From contig NZ_JAHLPR010000014.1 of assembly GCF_018918005.1 (NCBI RefSeq), forward strand, positions 44,678-108,677: 64,000 nucleotides of DNA. Reading direction: 5' to 3'. The stretch comes from Paenibacillus sp. MSJ-34 (GTDB taxonomy: Bacteria > Bacillota > Bacilli > Paenibacillales > Paenibacillaceae). Every line of letters begins with the position of its first letter. The stretch's first letter is position 1. Below, in pieces: positions 28,231 to 35,864 of the stretch. Both the position numbers and the translations under genes were made by a program. The notes beneath the pieces were generated by a model. It was not told the DNA's origin. It made no database searches and saw only the letters and a program-made list of their open reading frames with translations.

Positions 28231-29976
28231 TCATTCGCCCTGCGCTTGTTGGCGGCTGCTTTCCTCCGGTTTGGGAAGAAACATAATAAATGTGGTTCCG
28301 GCATCCTCATTTCGCCGCACGTCTATTGCTGCCTTCTCTCCGTAAGTTAGACGCAAGCGCCTGAGCGTGTTTAACAACCCGACTCCGCGATTTTCCTCAA
28401 CATGCGCTTCCTCCCTAAGCATTGTCCTGAGTCCGTCGATCTGCGCTTCTTCCATGCCAGTCCCGTTATCTTTCACCTGTACGGCCACCCCTGACTCCGT
28501 TTCGCCGATTTGTACCTCAATCTCCGCATAATCGGGGGGATCCGCAAAACCGTGGACGATCGCGTTCTCCACCAATGGCTGCAGAATAAGGCGGGGAACT
28601 TCGAATGACTCCAGATTTTTCGGAAGCTCTACGATGAGATAAAGGCGCAACCGGCTTCTGACCTTCATGATATCGACATAATCCTGGAGCAGCTTGCATT
28701 CCTGCCTTAACGTACTCATATCGTTGACCCGCATGTACGCTCTCAAGAGACTCATTAAAGCTTCAACCTGCCGGCCGCGAACGGAATCTCCGGCAAGCAG
28801 CAATTCGCACTTGATGGAATTCAACGTGTTAATCAAGAAATGAGGCCGAATTTGGGAGAATAAAGCCTGCAGTTCAATAATCCGCTTCTCCTCCTGCTCT
28901 TGTTCGACGTCGGAGATCAACCGGTTGATCTGGTCCAGCATTTTGTTAAAGGCGCTGCCCAGAACTCCGAATTCGTCGGTGCCTGTTACAGGAAATCGAA
29001 CGAGCCGATTCCCGCCTCCGAATTGCTCCGCCGTTCTCTGCAGCTTGAATAACGGCCGATGAATCCGTTTCGCCAAGACGATGGAAATCGCGATAAAAAT
29101 AAGGACCGATACGCCAAGAATTAGCCCGTACAGAAAAAATATATTCGTGATTTCGTCCGTAATCTCCTGAGGCGAGAACCTATATAGCACTTGCCAGCCC
29201 GTTCTCGCGACCGTTGACTGCAATTCGATCACTTCAGGGACGGATTCAAGCCCCGATTGTTGCGGGTATAAGAGAATCGGGGTCCCGTCCGCTTCATACA
29301 AGCCGATCTGTCCCGCTCCGATGCCTTCGAACAACTGATGGAAGTACCGGTAGGAAACGGCTACATACAACACCCCTAAATAATCATTGCCGCTATGATC
29401 TTTGATCACTTTCACGAAAAGATAATTCGATTCGCCAATATCGTAGAATTCTCCTTGTCGTACAGGCGCGTTTAACCAATAAATCCGCTCCGGATTCGCT
29501 TCCTTCTTCCACCGTTCGGTGATCCGTTCGGATGATACCGCTTCGATCCTGTTATTGGCAGCGTAATCGGCACCGGCCGTTCCTATCTGGAACCGGGCTT
29601 TGTTCACATAGAATACGCGCGCTTTCAAGCCGGAAGTCTTGGAGAAGGCCAGGTCCAGCATTTCGGAAATGCGCCCGTATCTCTTATAATCTTCCGAAGA
29701 AGCAATCCGGTTCACATTCTTGAACGCCTTCAAGTCGTCATACAGCGCGTTGTATCGGAATAAATTGGAGGCGTATATAATGTCCTCCACACTCTTTTCC
29801 ATATCTCCGGCTATCACATTGACTACATTCTGACGCGAGCTTTGTACCTTGTCGATCACCACATCCTTGATCAGGAAAAAGGCCATGAACGAAACGATGG
29901 ACAGCGGAAGCAGGATAAATATAAACATGGTTAGCTGATTCCGCATATAGAACGATCGTTTAAACAGTTTGTACAT
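28231..29976 (-). CDS. YesM-like sensor histidine kinase (module 2, intact)
   Basis: A 581-residue membrane kinase: helix 1 (about 14-36), extracellular dCache-like sensor (about 37-275), helix 2 (about 278-302), HAMP (FKLQRTAEQFGGGNRLVRF region), His_kinase domain with H379 in QIRPHFLINTLNSIKCE, and HATPase with DNGTGMEE and RGVGLLNTLRRLRL. It should sense an extracellular sugar or importer state and phosphorylate the YesN-like regulator. It is the uninterrupted counterpart of the kinase broken at 8022-9746 and shares high similarity around the histidine. It lies between a terminator (30026-30047) and the permease operon, so it seems to be transcribed on its own; no direct-repeat operator is seen in front of it, which would suit a constitutive sensor. 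Confidence 0.93.
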   Translation of the reverse strand: MYKLFKRSFYMRNQLTMFIFILLPLSIVSFMAFFLIKDVVIDKVQSSRQNVVNVIAGDMEKSVEDIIYASNLFRYNALYDDLKAFKNVNRIASSEDYKRYGRISEMLDLAFSKTSGLKARVFYVNKARFQIGTAGADYAANNRIEAVSSERITERWKKEANPERIYWLNAPVRQGEFYDIGESNYLFVKVIKDHSGNDYLGVLYVAVSYRYFHQLFEGIGAGQIGLYEADGTPILLYPQQSGLESVPEVIELQSTVARTGWQVLYRFSPQEITDEITNIFFLYGLILGVSVLIFIAISIVLAKRIHRPLFKLQRTAEQFGGGNRLVRFPVTGTDEFGVLGSAFNKMLDQINRLISDVEQEQEEKRIIELQALFSQIRPHFLINTLNSIKCELLLAGDSVRGRQVEALMSLLRAYMRVNDMSTLRQECKLLQDYVDIMKVRSRLRLYLIVELPKNLESFEVPRLILQPLVENAIVHGFADPPDYAEIEVQIGETESGVAVQVKDNGTGMEEAQIDGLRTMLREEAHVEENRGVGLLNTLRRLRLTYGEKAAIDVRRNEDAGTTFIMFLPKPEESSRQQAQGE

Positions 29977-30025
29977 GCGTCTTTCGCCTCACTCCGCTCT
30001 GAAGTCCGATTCAATCGAAAGCCTG

Positions 30026-30047
30026 AAAAGGCCGCCATTTGGCGGCC
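30026..30047 (-). terminator. Intrinsic terminator between binding protein 2 and kinase 2
   Basis: Perfect stem GGCCGCCA/TGGCGGCC (30030-30047, two-base loop) followed on the minus strand by TTTTC, 40 bases past the binding-protein stop. Confidence 0.75.
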
Positions 30048-30086
30048 GCCTTCTCATTATACCAATCTCTCAATCGGTCGATCTAT

Positions 30087-31463
30087 TTATTTTTTCGCTT
30101 GGCTGATGATTTTATTGGCATCTTCCATCATCTGTTTCTGTGCGGCTTCAAACGTGAGGTTGTCGAGCATATAAGTGCTAAAACCGTCCTCGATCACCTT
30201 CTTCATCTGCCCTGCATAATCGGTTGTCCAGTTCGCGTCGTAAACTGTCTTCGCTCTGCTGTCAAAGACAGTCGCTTTCAAGGATTCCTCGTCGATCAAT
30301 GCGGCGTCCGGGCCGACCAGAGCTTGTATGACTTTGTTGGCATCCGCCTTCTTGTAGCCCGGGAAATCCCGAATCACATCGGTCTGCTGAGCTACGTATT
30401 GAATGAATTTATAAGCTTCTTCTTTGTGCTTGGAAGTGGCCCCCACCGATAAATAGTTCCCGCCGATATAAGAAGATCCGATTTCCGCGCTGGCGGACGA
30501 ACGGGGAAGCGGCGCAAACACGGTCTGAAAATCATGAGGATATTTCTCTTTATCCTTGATCATTCCCACAATGAATGTTGCCGTAGGCACCATGGCCGCT
30601 TTCCCGCTGAAGAATTCCGACGCGTAATGAAGCTTGGCGCCGACGATCTCAGAGAACGACTTGACCGATTTGTCTTCCTTCTCCATCGCGCGGCGCAGCT
30701 CGAAAAATTGCTTGTAGGATGCGTCGTCGAAAATGGGCTGCTGATCTTGGGACAAATACGGATGCGGCTTTTCGGAGTATGCCGGGAAGTTCACGTACTC
30801 TCCCCAAGTATGGAAATAAGCTCCGAATTGTTTATCCGCTCCTTCGCCCTTATTCAACTTTTTCGCATAATCGCGGAAATCGTCCCATGTCCAGCCCCAC
30901 TCCGGAATCGGAAGATTCGCTTCATCCAGCGCTTGTTTGTTAATCATAACCACCCAAGGGCTGGCCATATCTTGAAGACCGTACACTTTACCCTGATATA
31001 CCGGATTGACGTAAAAGTCGTTACCGGGATCGATGTTATTCTTCTCCAGATACTCGTCGATCGGGGCCAGAACGCCTCGGGCCGCCCGCTCGATAATAAA
31101 GTCGACATGTGAGAATTGAATGACGTCGATCGGATCGTCCGCCGCGCTCATAATATCCAACTTCTTGTAGAAGTCGGTGCTGTTTGCGTTATCTACAAGT
31201 TGTACCGGTTCTACATGAATATCGGGATTGTCCTTCTCGAAATTGTCGGCAATCTTCTTGATATCCTCAAATTGCGAACCATTGTACCAAGTATAGTATT
31301 TGATCGTAACCATATCCTGTTTCTCTTCCTCTTTCGGCTGAGTTGCGGCCGGCTCGCCTCCCGCAGCCTGTTCGTTTGCCGGCGTATTGCCCCCGGTTGA
31401 TCCGCATCCCGCAACCAATGCGATCGCAAGGAAGCTTATCAATAACATTTTGAACCTTGTCAT
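30087..31463 (-). CDS. Sugar ABC importer binding lipoprotein (module 2)
   Basis: A 458-residue family-1 solute-binding protein with a lipoprotein signal (lipobox VAGC, lipid-bearing C20), followed by an acidic linker. KYYTWYNGSQFEDIKKIADNF marks the start of the mature fold. WGWTWDDFRDYAKKLNKGEGADKQFG and FHTW are nearly identical in the module-1 paralogue, so the two probably recognise similar oligosaccharides. It is a single-gene transcription unit: the best direct-repeat operator of the window lies upstream (31504-31570) and a clean terminator follows. This isolation fits the need for excess binding protein over permease. ATG start with AGGTAGGGGG upstream. Confidence 0.93.
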   Translation of the reverse strand: MTRFKMLLISFLAIALVAGCGSTGGNTPANEQAAGGEPAATQPKEEEKQDMVTIKYYTWYNGSQFEDIKKIADNFEKDNPDIHVEPVQLVDNANSTDFYKKLDIMSAADDPIDVIQFSHVDFIIERAARGVLAPIDEYLEKNNIDPGNDFYVNPVYQGKVYGLQDMASPWVVMINKQALDEANLPIPEWGWTWDDFRDYAKKLNKGEGADKQFGAYFHTWGEYVNFPAYSEKPHPYLSQDQQPIFDDASYKQFFELRRAMEKEDKSVKSFSEIVGAKLHYASEFFSGKAAMVPTATFIVGMIKDKEKYPHDFQTVFAPLPRSSASAEIGSSYIGGNYLSVGATSKHKEEAYKFIQYVAQQTDVIRDFPGYKKADANKVIQALVGPDAALIDEESLKATVFDSRAKTVYDANWTTDYAGQMKKVIEDGFSTYMLDNLTFEAAQKQMMEDANKIISQAKK

Positions 31464-31503
31464 TTGGTATCCCCCTACCTTTCATAAAGTTCCTTCGATT
31501 TCG

Positions 31504-31570
31504 ATTGTAGTAGGGAGAGCGCTTCCACGGTGTGCAATATTTGAATATGTTTGTGCAATATTTCGATATT
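31504..31570 (-). promoter_or_regulatory. AraC-type direct-repeat operator and promoter, binding-protein gene 2 (best copy)
   Basis: On the + strand the half-sites are TGTGCAATATTTGAATAT (31531-31548) and TGTGCAATATTTCGATAT (31552-31569), 21 bp apart, with 16 of 18 bases identical. The -10 box TACAAT lies at 31504-31509, 22 bases below TTGCAC (31532-31537), and no good -35 is present, as expected for activator-dependent transcription. Confidence 0.75.
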
Positions 31571-31595
31571 CGTGAAAGCTTTTCATATTAGTCCG

Positions 31596-33191
31596 CTATT
31601 CGTCGATGGTGTATCCAGCCGGCAACCGACGAACCGGCTTTCCAACCGGATAATCCTGCGCTGCGGAACTTTCTCTTTCCAAACATTCCATCACCGTCAG
31701 TACCAAATCTTCGCGCCACGGCCGTCCGGCCACCTGTACGCCTACCGGCAGTCCCGCGCTGCGCACATTCGCCTTCGCCGCGGCTTGCGCCATTCGATCC
31801 TTGCCGACAACTCCTGCAGCGCCCGCCTCCTCTTCGGGACGAACGGCAGTCGTGCTGATAACGCCGGCAGGCAGGCCCAAATAGTTATACAACAGAGCAT
31901 ACGCGCCTTCGAAGCTCATTTCCAACGATAGGTCATGCGGTATAGCGGGAACCGGGAAAGGCGGGCCAATGAGCGCATCGATTTGCTGCCGTTCCAATTG
32001 CCGAAGAAATCTTTGACGGTACTCTTCCCGTTGCGATATCAATCGTTGCAGTTCCTTCGCCGACTTTTTCCCCATGTATGGAATGAGATGCGTTCCCGCC
32101 AGATTTTGTCCAAGCAAGCGAAGGATCAGGGAACCTATGCGCTTCTTGCCGGCGGACATACCGAACGACCGGCGAATGCCGGCGATTTGCTCCGCTATTT
32201 CATCCGTTCCGACGGTCTTCTCGATTCCTTCCGCTCCTCCCGCCGATAGCAATGCGTAAAAAGAATGCAGCGCAATCTCCGGATCCGGCAGCGCGAATTC
32301 CCGCACCTCGGCCCCATATCGTTGCAAAACGCCGGCAGCGTCGCGCACCGCCCGTTGGATCGCAGGAGAAGGAGCAAGCATGCCATCGCTCGTGTAAAAC
32401 GCTATGCGCAAGCCCTTCACTCCGTTAGCGTTCATCCGAATAGGGGCCCGGCTCAGCGACTCTGCCGTGGAAATAACCTGCATCGCCAAAGCGAGATCTT
32501 CGACATGCCGCGCCATTGGGCCTATGCTTGACATTGACGCAGCCTCCGGTACAACGTGCGCAATTCCCTCCGGTTTCTTCGCAGGCACCCGCCCAGGCGT
32601 TGGCTTGAGCGCATGAATCCCGCAGTAATGGGCCGGAGTTCGAACGCTTCCTCCGACATCGGTGCCAAGTCCGAGCGGGGAACCGCCCGCCGCGATCACA
32701 GCGGCTTCGCCCCCGCTGCTTCCGCCGGAAGAACGCTCCCCCGGGCGCCAAGGATTGCAAGTCCGACCGTACAACGGATTGACGGACTCGCTTCCCATCA
32801 ATAGCTGCATGACATTCGTTTTGCCTAGCACGATGGCGCCCGCATCCTTTAATAAAGCTACGCTTGGATCGTCCTCTTGCGCCCTTTGTCCGCGGCGGCT
32901 CGCAAGTCCCCATGTGCTTGGCGTTCCGGCAACCTCGATCGATTCTTTCACCGTGATCGGCACGCCGTGCAACGGCCCCGGCGCTTCTCCGCTCTTCATC
33001 TTGCGGTCCGCTTCCTTCGCTAGTTGCCGGGCCTCTTCGAACATCGGAAAAATGACTGCATTGAGGAGCGGATTGATCTCCGTTATTCGTCCGATGTGAG
33101 CTTCCACCAATGCTTCCGAAGTCCATTGCCCCTGTCGAATTCCTCTGGCCATTTCCGCCGCGCTTAAGTGTAATAACCGTTTATCGCTCAT
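31596..33191 (-). CDS. Amidase-signature family amidase
   Basis: A 531-residue amidase-signature enzyme. The Ser-cisSer-Lys triad is K82 (GVPITVKES), S158 (GGSSGGEAAV) and S182 (GTDVGGSVRTPA). GatA is excluded as a likely identity because no gatB/gatC neighbours occur and the C-terminal half diverges; it is more likely a stand-alone amide hydrolase of unknown substrate. No signal peptide. The start overlaps the PadR-type regulator gene by 11 bases, so the two are co-translated and the amidase is probably under that regulator's control. It seems unrelated to the sugar genes on its left; its end lies only 26 bases from the operator of binding protein 2. Confidence 0.92.
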   Translation of the reverse strand: MSDKRLLHLSAAEMARGIRQGQWTSEALVEAHIGRITEINPLLNAVIFPMFEEARQLAKEADRKMKSGEAPGPLHGVPITVKESIEVAGTPSTWGLASRRGQRAQEDDPSVALLKDAGAIVLGKTNVMQLLMGSESVNPLYGRTCNPWRPGERSSGGSSGGEAAVIAAGGSPLGLGTDVGGSVRTPAHYCGIHALKPTPGRVPAKKPEGIAHVVPEAASMSSIGPMARHVEDLALAMQVISTAESLSRAPIRMNANGVKGLRIAFYTSDGMLAPSPAIQRAVRDAAGVLQRYGAEVREFALPDPEIALHSFYALLSAGGAEGIEKTVGTDEIAEQIAGIRRSFGMSAGKKRIGSLILRLLGQNLAGTHLIPYMGKKSAKELQRLISQREEYRQRFLRQLERQQIDALIGPPFPVPAIPHDLSLEMSFEGAYALLYNYLGLPAGVISTTAVRPEEEAGAAGVVGKDRMAQAAAKANVRSAGLPVGVQVAGRPWREDLVLTVMECLERESSAAQDYPVGKPVRRLPAGYTIDE

Positions 33192-33723
33192 GACGGCGAC
33201 CCCCTTCGGAGTAATTTGCCAATTCGTTATCGACCCATTGCAAGCTTAACTGAAGCTGCTCGATGCCGAACGACAACGTCTTCATCCGAAACGGATCCGT
33301 TGCCGGATTCGCAAGCAACGCCTCCCGCATCGCCGATAGATGGGCAAGACCGTCTTGAAGCCGCGCTCGTTCTTGTGCGAGCCACTTCACGATTTGCTCG
33401 TCCGAGCAATGGGAGCCGAAGTAAATGCGTAAGAGCAGATCGGAACGCTGAACGCTCTGCGCTACCGGCGACGCCAAATATTCCGCGAACGCTTCGCGGC
33501 CTTTGTTCGTAATGGCGTATACATTTTTATTCGGTTTCCCCTCTTGAAACATCACTTCCTTGATTACTAGCCCTTCTCTCTCCATTTTTCTGAGGGCCGG
33601 ATAAATGCCGCTGAAGGTGGCCTCAAAAAAATAAGAAATCGACTCGTCGAACTTGCCTTTCAAATCATATCCGGCCATCGGACCGTCCAATAGAAAACCT
33701 AGAATGACGTTTTGAATGTTCAA
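33181..33723 (-). CDS. PadR-family transcriptional regulator
   Basis: A 180-residue protein with the PadR winged helix at the N-terminus (VILGFLLDGPMAGYDLKGKF, YPALRKMEREGLVIKE, YAITNKGREAF) and a C-terminal helical dimerisation domain (PadR_C/Vir type). I place the start at TTG 33723 (MNIQNVILGF) because AGGTGGGAG lies just upstream of it; an ATG nine codons earlier has no ribosome site. PadR proteins are usually repressors that release DNA on binding a small molecule. A perfect palindrome in its own promoter (33754-33772) is a likely operator, so the PadR-amidase pair is probably autoregulated. Confidence 0.9.
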   Translation of the reverse strand: MNIQNVILGFLLDGPMAGYDLKGKFDESISYFFEATFSGIYPALRKMEREGLVIKEVMFQEGKPNKNVYAITNKGREAFAEYLASPVAQSVQRSDLLLRIYFGSHCSDEQIVKWLAQERARLQDGLAHLSAMREALLANPATDPFRMKTLSFGIEQLQLSLQWVDNELANYSEGGRRHER

Positions 33724-33753
33724 TTTGCTCCCACCTATTTTGCAATCCATTTT

Positions 33754-33772
33754 ATATTATCATTGATAATAT
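33754..33772. promoter_or_regulatory. Palindrome, candidate PadR operator
   Basis: ATATTATC-ATT-GATAATAT: eight-base perfect arms with a three-base spacer, 31 bases upstream of the PadR TTG start. A second AT-rich dyad (TTATATTAT at 33752, ATAATATAA at 33781) overlaps it. Confidence 0.5.
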
Positions 33773-33896
33773 TGTTAATCATAATATAATCGTAATGTAA
33801 AGTAAACAAATTTTTCCCATAATTAAGAAACAAGCCTTCATCGCCGGTACGATCGGCACTATGAGGCTTGTTCCTTGAACTTTCGTATGATATGTC

Positions 33897-34055
33897 TCAT
33901 TCTCCCTTTTTGGGCCAAGCGGCTTCCAACTGAATTCCGTTATTATCGATAAAAATAAAATTGCGTATGCTTCCTTGATCGTATATATCCGTCATTACAA
34001 CCCCTTGGTCGTTCAATTTATTGCGCAATGCCAACCATTTTGACGAGAAGCGTCT
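33897..34055 (-). pseudogene. C-terminal remnant of a VOC-family (glyoxalase/dioxygenase fold) protein
   Basis: Reading toward the stop at 33897-33899, the frame gives KWLALRNKLNDQGVVMTDIY, then DQGSIRNFIFIDNNGIQLEA and AWPKKGE. The pattern YDxGS-(I/V)R-xxxFIDxNGIQLEAAW is the usual C-terminus of VOC-family proteins, including the last metal-binding Glu. A stop codon (34056-34058) closes the frame upstream and no N-terminal part is found, so only about 50 residues remain. Confidence 0.7.
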
Positions 34056-34118
34056 TTAATGTTTCGAACCCGCGCTCCAAAATAAGTCAATAACTACATT
34101 CTAAGTTTGCAGTATACA

Positions 34119-34679
34119 TTAACTGATCCAAGTTTCTGCGGATTTGGCAACTTCCCATTTCCCATCCCGATATTCGACAACGACTTCAATACCGATCGCG
34201 CCTTTGGCGGATTTATAGACAGAACCCTTAACGATCACTTTATTGTCCGAAACTTCCGCGCTCTCCACAGTAAGCAGCACCCCTTCAATATAACGTGCCT
34301 CTCCCAAGCGCCCCTCTTGTTCCAATTCATCCAATGTCGTATCCAGCACATCCACACCATATTTGCTCAAATCGTTTTGTACCTTCTCTTTGTCTTCTGC
34401 GGTAATATTCTCTATTTTGCTTAATTCGATGGCTAGATACTGCATATCGCGCTCAAGCCCGCCTCCATGTTGCATGAACTCGTCGAAAACGAGACTATAC
34501 GCTTCCCCCATATCTTGTTTTGAAGCGGACTCTTCCCGATGCAACGGTTCCGTGCCGCTGTTTGTTTTAGATATTGCGTCTATCCCGCTAGTCCCGCTCA
34601 TGCTTTTTTCCGCAACTTCAGTTGAACATGCCGTAAGCAATACAATGAGTATCATAATGAATGCCATCCCGATTTTCAT
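34119..34679 (-). CDS. Hypothetical lipoprotein
   Basis: A 186-residue secreted lipoprotein: hydrophobic signal (about 5-16) and lipobox LTAC with lipid-bearing C18. After a Ser/Thr-rich linker the domain (about 60-186) alternates helix and strand (YSLVFDEFMQHGGGLERDMQ; VIVKGSVYKSAKGAIGIEVV). The last third resembles the small beta domains of DUF4878/NTF2-like lipoproteins, but I cannot name a family. It stands alone; the gene on its left is the VOC remnant and on its right comes a divergent non-coding stretch. The start ATG at 34679 opens directly MKIGMAFIMILIVLL. Confidence 0.7.
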   Translation of the reverse strand: MKIGMAFIMILIVLLTACSTEVAEKSMSGTSGIDAISKTNSGTEPLHREESASKQDMGEAYSLVFDEFMQHGGGLERDMQYLAIELSKIENITAEDKEKVQNDLSKYGVDVLDTTLDELEQEGRLGEARYIEGVLLTVESAEVSDNKVIVKGSVYKSAKGAIGIEVVVEYRDGKWEVAKSAETWIS

Positions 34680-35044
34680 CTACATCAACCCCAACTGGAA
34701 AAGTAATCTTCACACTTGAGACGGCAGGAGAGGCCGCGATGTTGCAAATGTCGGATGATGAAATTGCCAAAATTAAGGATCTGATGATCTACCCACTGGG
34801 GTCAATTGCGTCACTCAGTGATCTTCTGCTATACTTTTCGTATGTTAGCGAAACGGGGGTTGTATAGATATGGCAATGCTGAATTGCTCATTAGCTAGGA
34901 AGTCCTCATGCAAAGCCTAATCTAGGGCGATACTTTGCGTGGGGTGCGATAGAATAGATTCCATCGCCCAAACAACTATATCGTTTCTAATAATGGGCTT
35001 TGCACCTTATTGCTTTTGAACAAAAAATAAGGGGCTGAAAAGCT
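34680..35044. other. Intergenic stretch with an unrecognised + strand open frame and a dyad before the FusB-like gene
   Basis: From about 34697 to a stop at 34867 the + strand reads GKVIFTLETAGEAAMLQMSD and IAKIKDLMIYPLGSIASLSD, protein-like but without start or ribosome site; it may be the tail of a lost gene. A dyad GGGCGAT (34925-34931) / ATCGCCC (34963-34969) lies in the presumed leader of the FusB-like gene. Confidence 0.35.
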
Positions 35045-35692
35045 ATGAGTACAACATTTATTAGAAACCACCAATACAATGTCATTAAAAAGCAAGCGGA
35101 ATTTCTTCAGAAGACATTGCAAACCGTCGCGGATCGGAGGGTTATTGAATCCGTAAGATATCGTACTGCGGCGAACATTATTGAAGCGTTTCCTCAATTG
35201 ACAGAGGATCAGCGGCAGATGCTGGAACAAGTATCCGCCTTGGAGACGGACAATGATTTCCAGAGATATCTTGGCGAATTAGAACCATACTTAGAGCCGT
35301 ATCCGCCGATTACGCCGAAACAGCTTCAGAAGTTATTCCCTAAAAATAAGAAGTTGAAAGTTCCGGATCTGCAAACCATCGACTTCCGATATTTGACATA
35401 CTTGAGCTGGGTCGATATTGCCACGGGCAGGCTGTTCATTGTCTACCCGTTCGAAGGACAATTCGCCGGGATCGAGGGAAGGATTATGCCGATCAACAAG
35501 AAAGGGTACTGCCTGTTCTGCAACCGGCATCAAGAACTTGCCTTCTTCTCGGTCAAGACCAAGTCTGCGAACGCTTCGCCGGATAATTATTTTGCTATTG
35601 GCCAGTACGTATGTATGGATCATCATCTATGCAATCAGAGCATTACCGATACAGGACCACTGGAGAAGTTCATTCTCTCTGTTCATAAATAA
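35045..35692 (+). CDS. FusB/FusC-like EF-G-binding protein
   Basis: A 215-residue protein with the two-domain plan of FusB/FusC: an N-terminal helical bundle (about 1-85) and a C-terminal treble-clef zinc domain. The zinc site is visible as C156-x2-C159 (YCLFCNRHQ) and C190 with H193/H194 (YVCMDHHLCN). FusB proteins (about 213 residues) bind elongation factor G and pull it off the ribosome, which gives fusidic-acid resistance in staphylococci; chromosomal homologues in Bacilli are common and their natural role is less clear. Start ATG with AAGGGG ten bases upstream. It is a single gene, with a leader containing a dyad and a strong terminator (35696-35732). I infer protection of translation rather than a link to the sugar loci. 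Confidence 0.85.
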   Translation: MSTTFIRNHQYNVIKKQAEFLQKTLQTVADRRVIESVRYRTAANIIEAFPQLTEDQRQMLEQVSALETDNDFQRYLGELEPYLEPYPPITPKQLQKLFPKNKKLKVPDLQTIDFRYLTYLSWVDIATGRLFIVYPFEGQFAGIEGRIMPINKKGYCLFCNRHQELAFFSVKTKSANASPDNYFAIGQYVCMDHHLCNQSITDTGPLEKFILSVHK

Positions 35693-35695
35693 AGA

Positions 35696-35732
35696 AACAG
35701 GCTGCCCGTAATGGCGCAGCCTGTTTTATTTT
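35696..35732 (+). terminator. Intrinsic terminator after the FusB-like gene
   Basis: Stem AACAGGCTGC (35696-35705) / GCAGCCTGTT (35716-35725) followed by TTATTTTT, beginning three bases after the stop codon. Confidence 0.85.
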
Positions 35733-35864
35733 TCCAAAAGAGTCCTGAATTTCTTCAAGACCTCATTCAACATCATATCAAACAGGAAATTATAAGTCTA
35801 TACTTTTCTGGATATTCATGTAAAATTCCCGCTGTATAAATAAAAACAACACAGGAGGATGTCT

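Noticed and set aside
31596..33191. Amidase as GatA of the Glu-tRNA amidotransferase
   Set aside because: No gatB/gatC nearby; it is coupled to a PadR regulator and its C-terminal half does not follow GatA.
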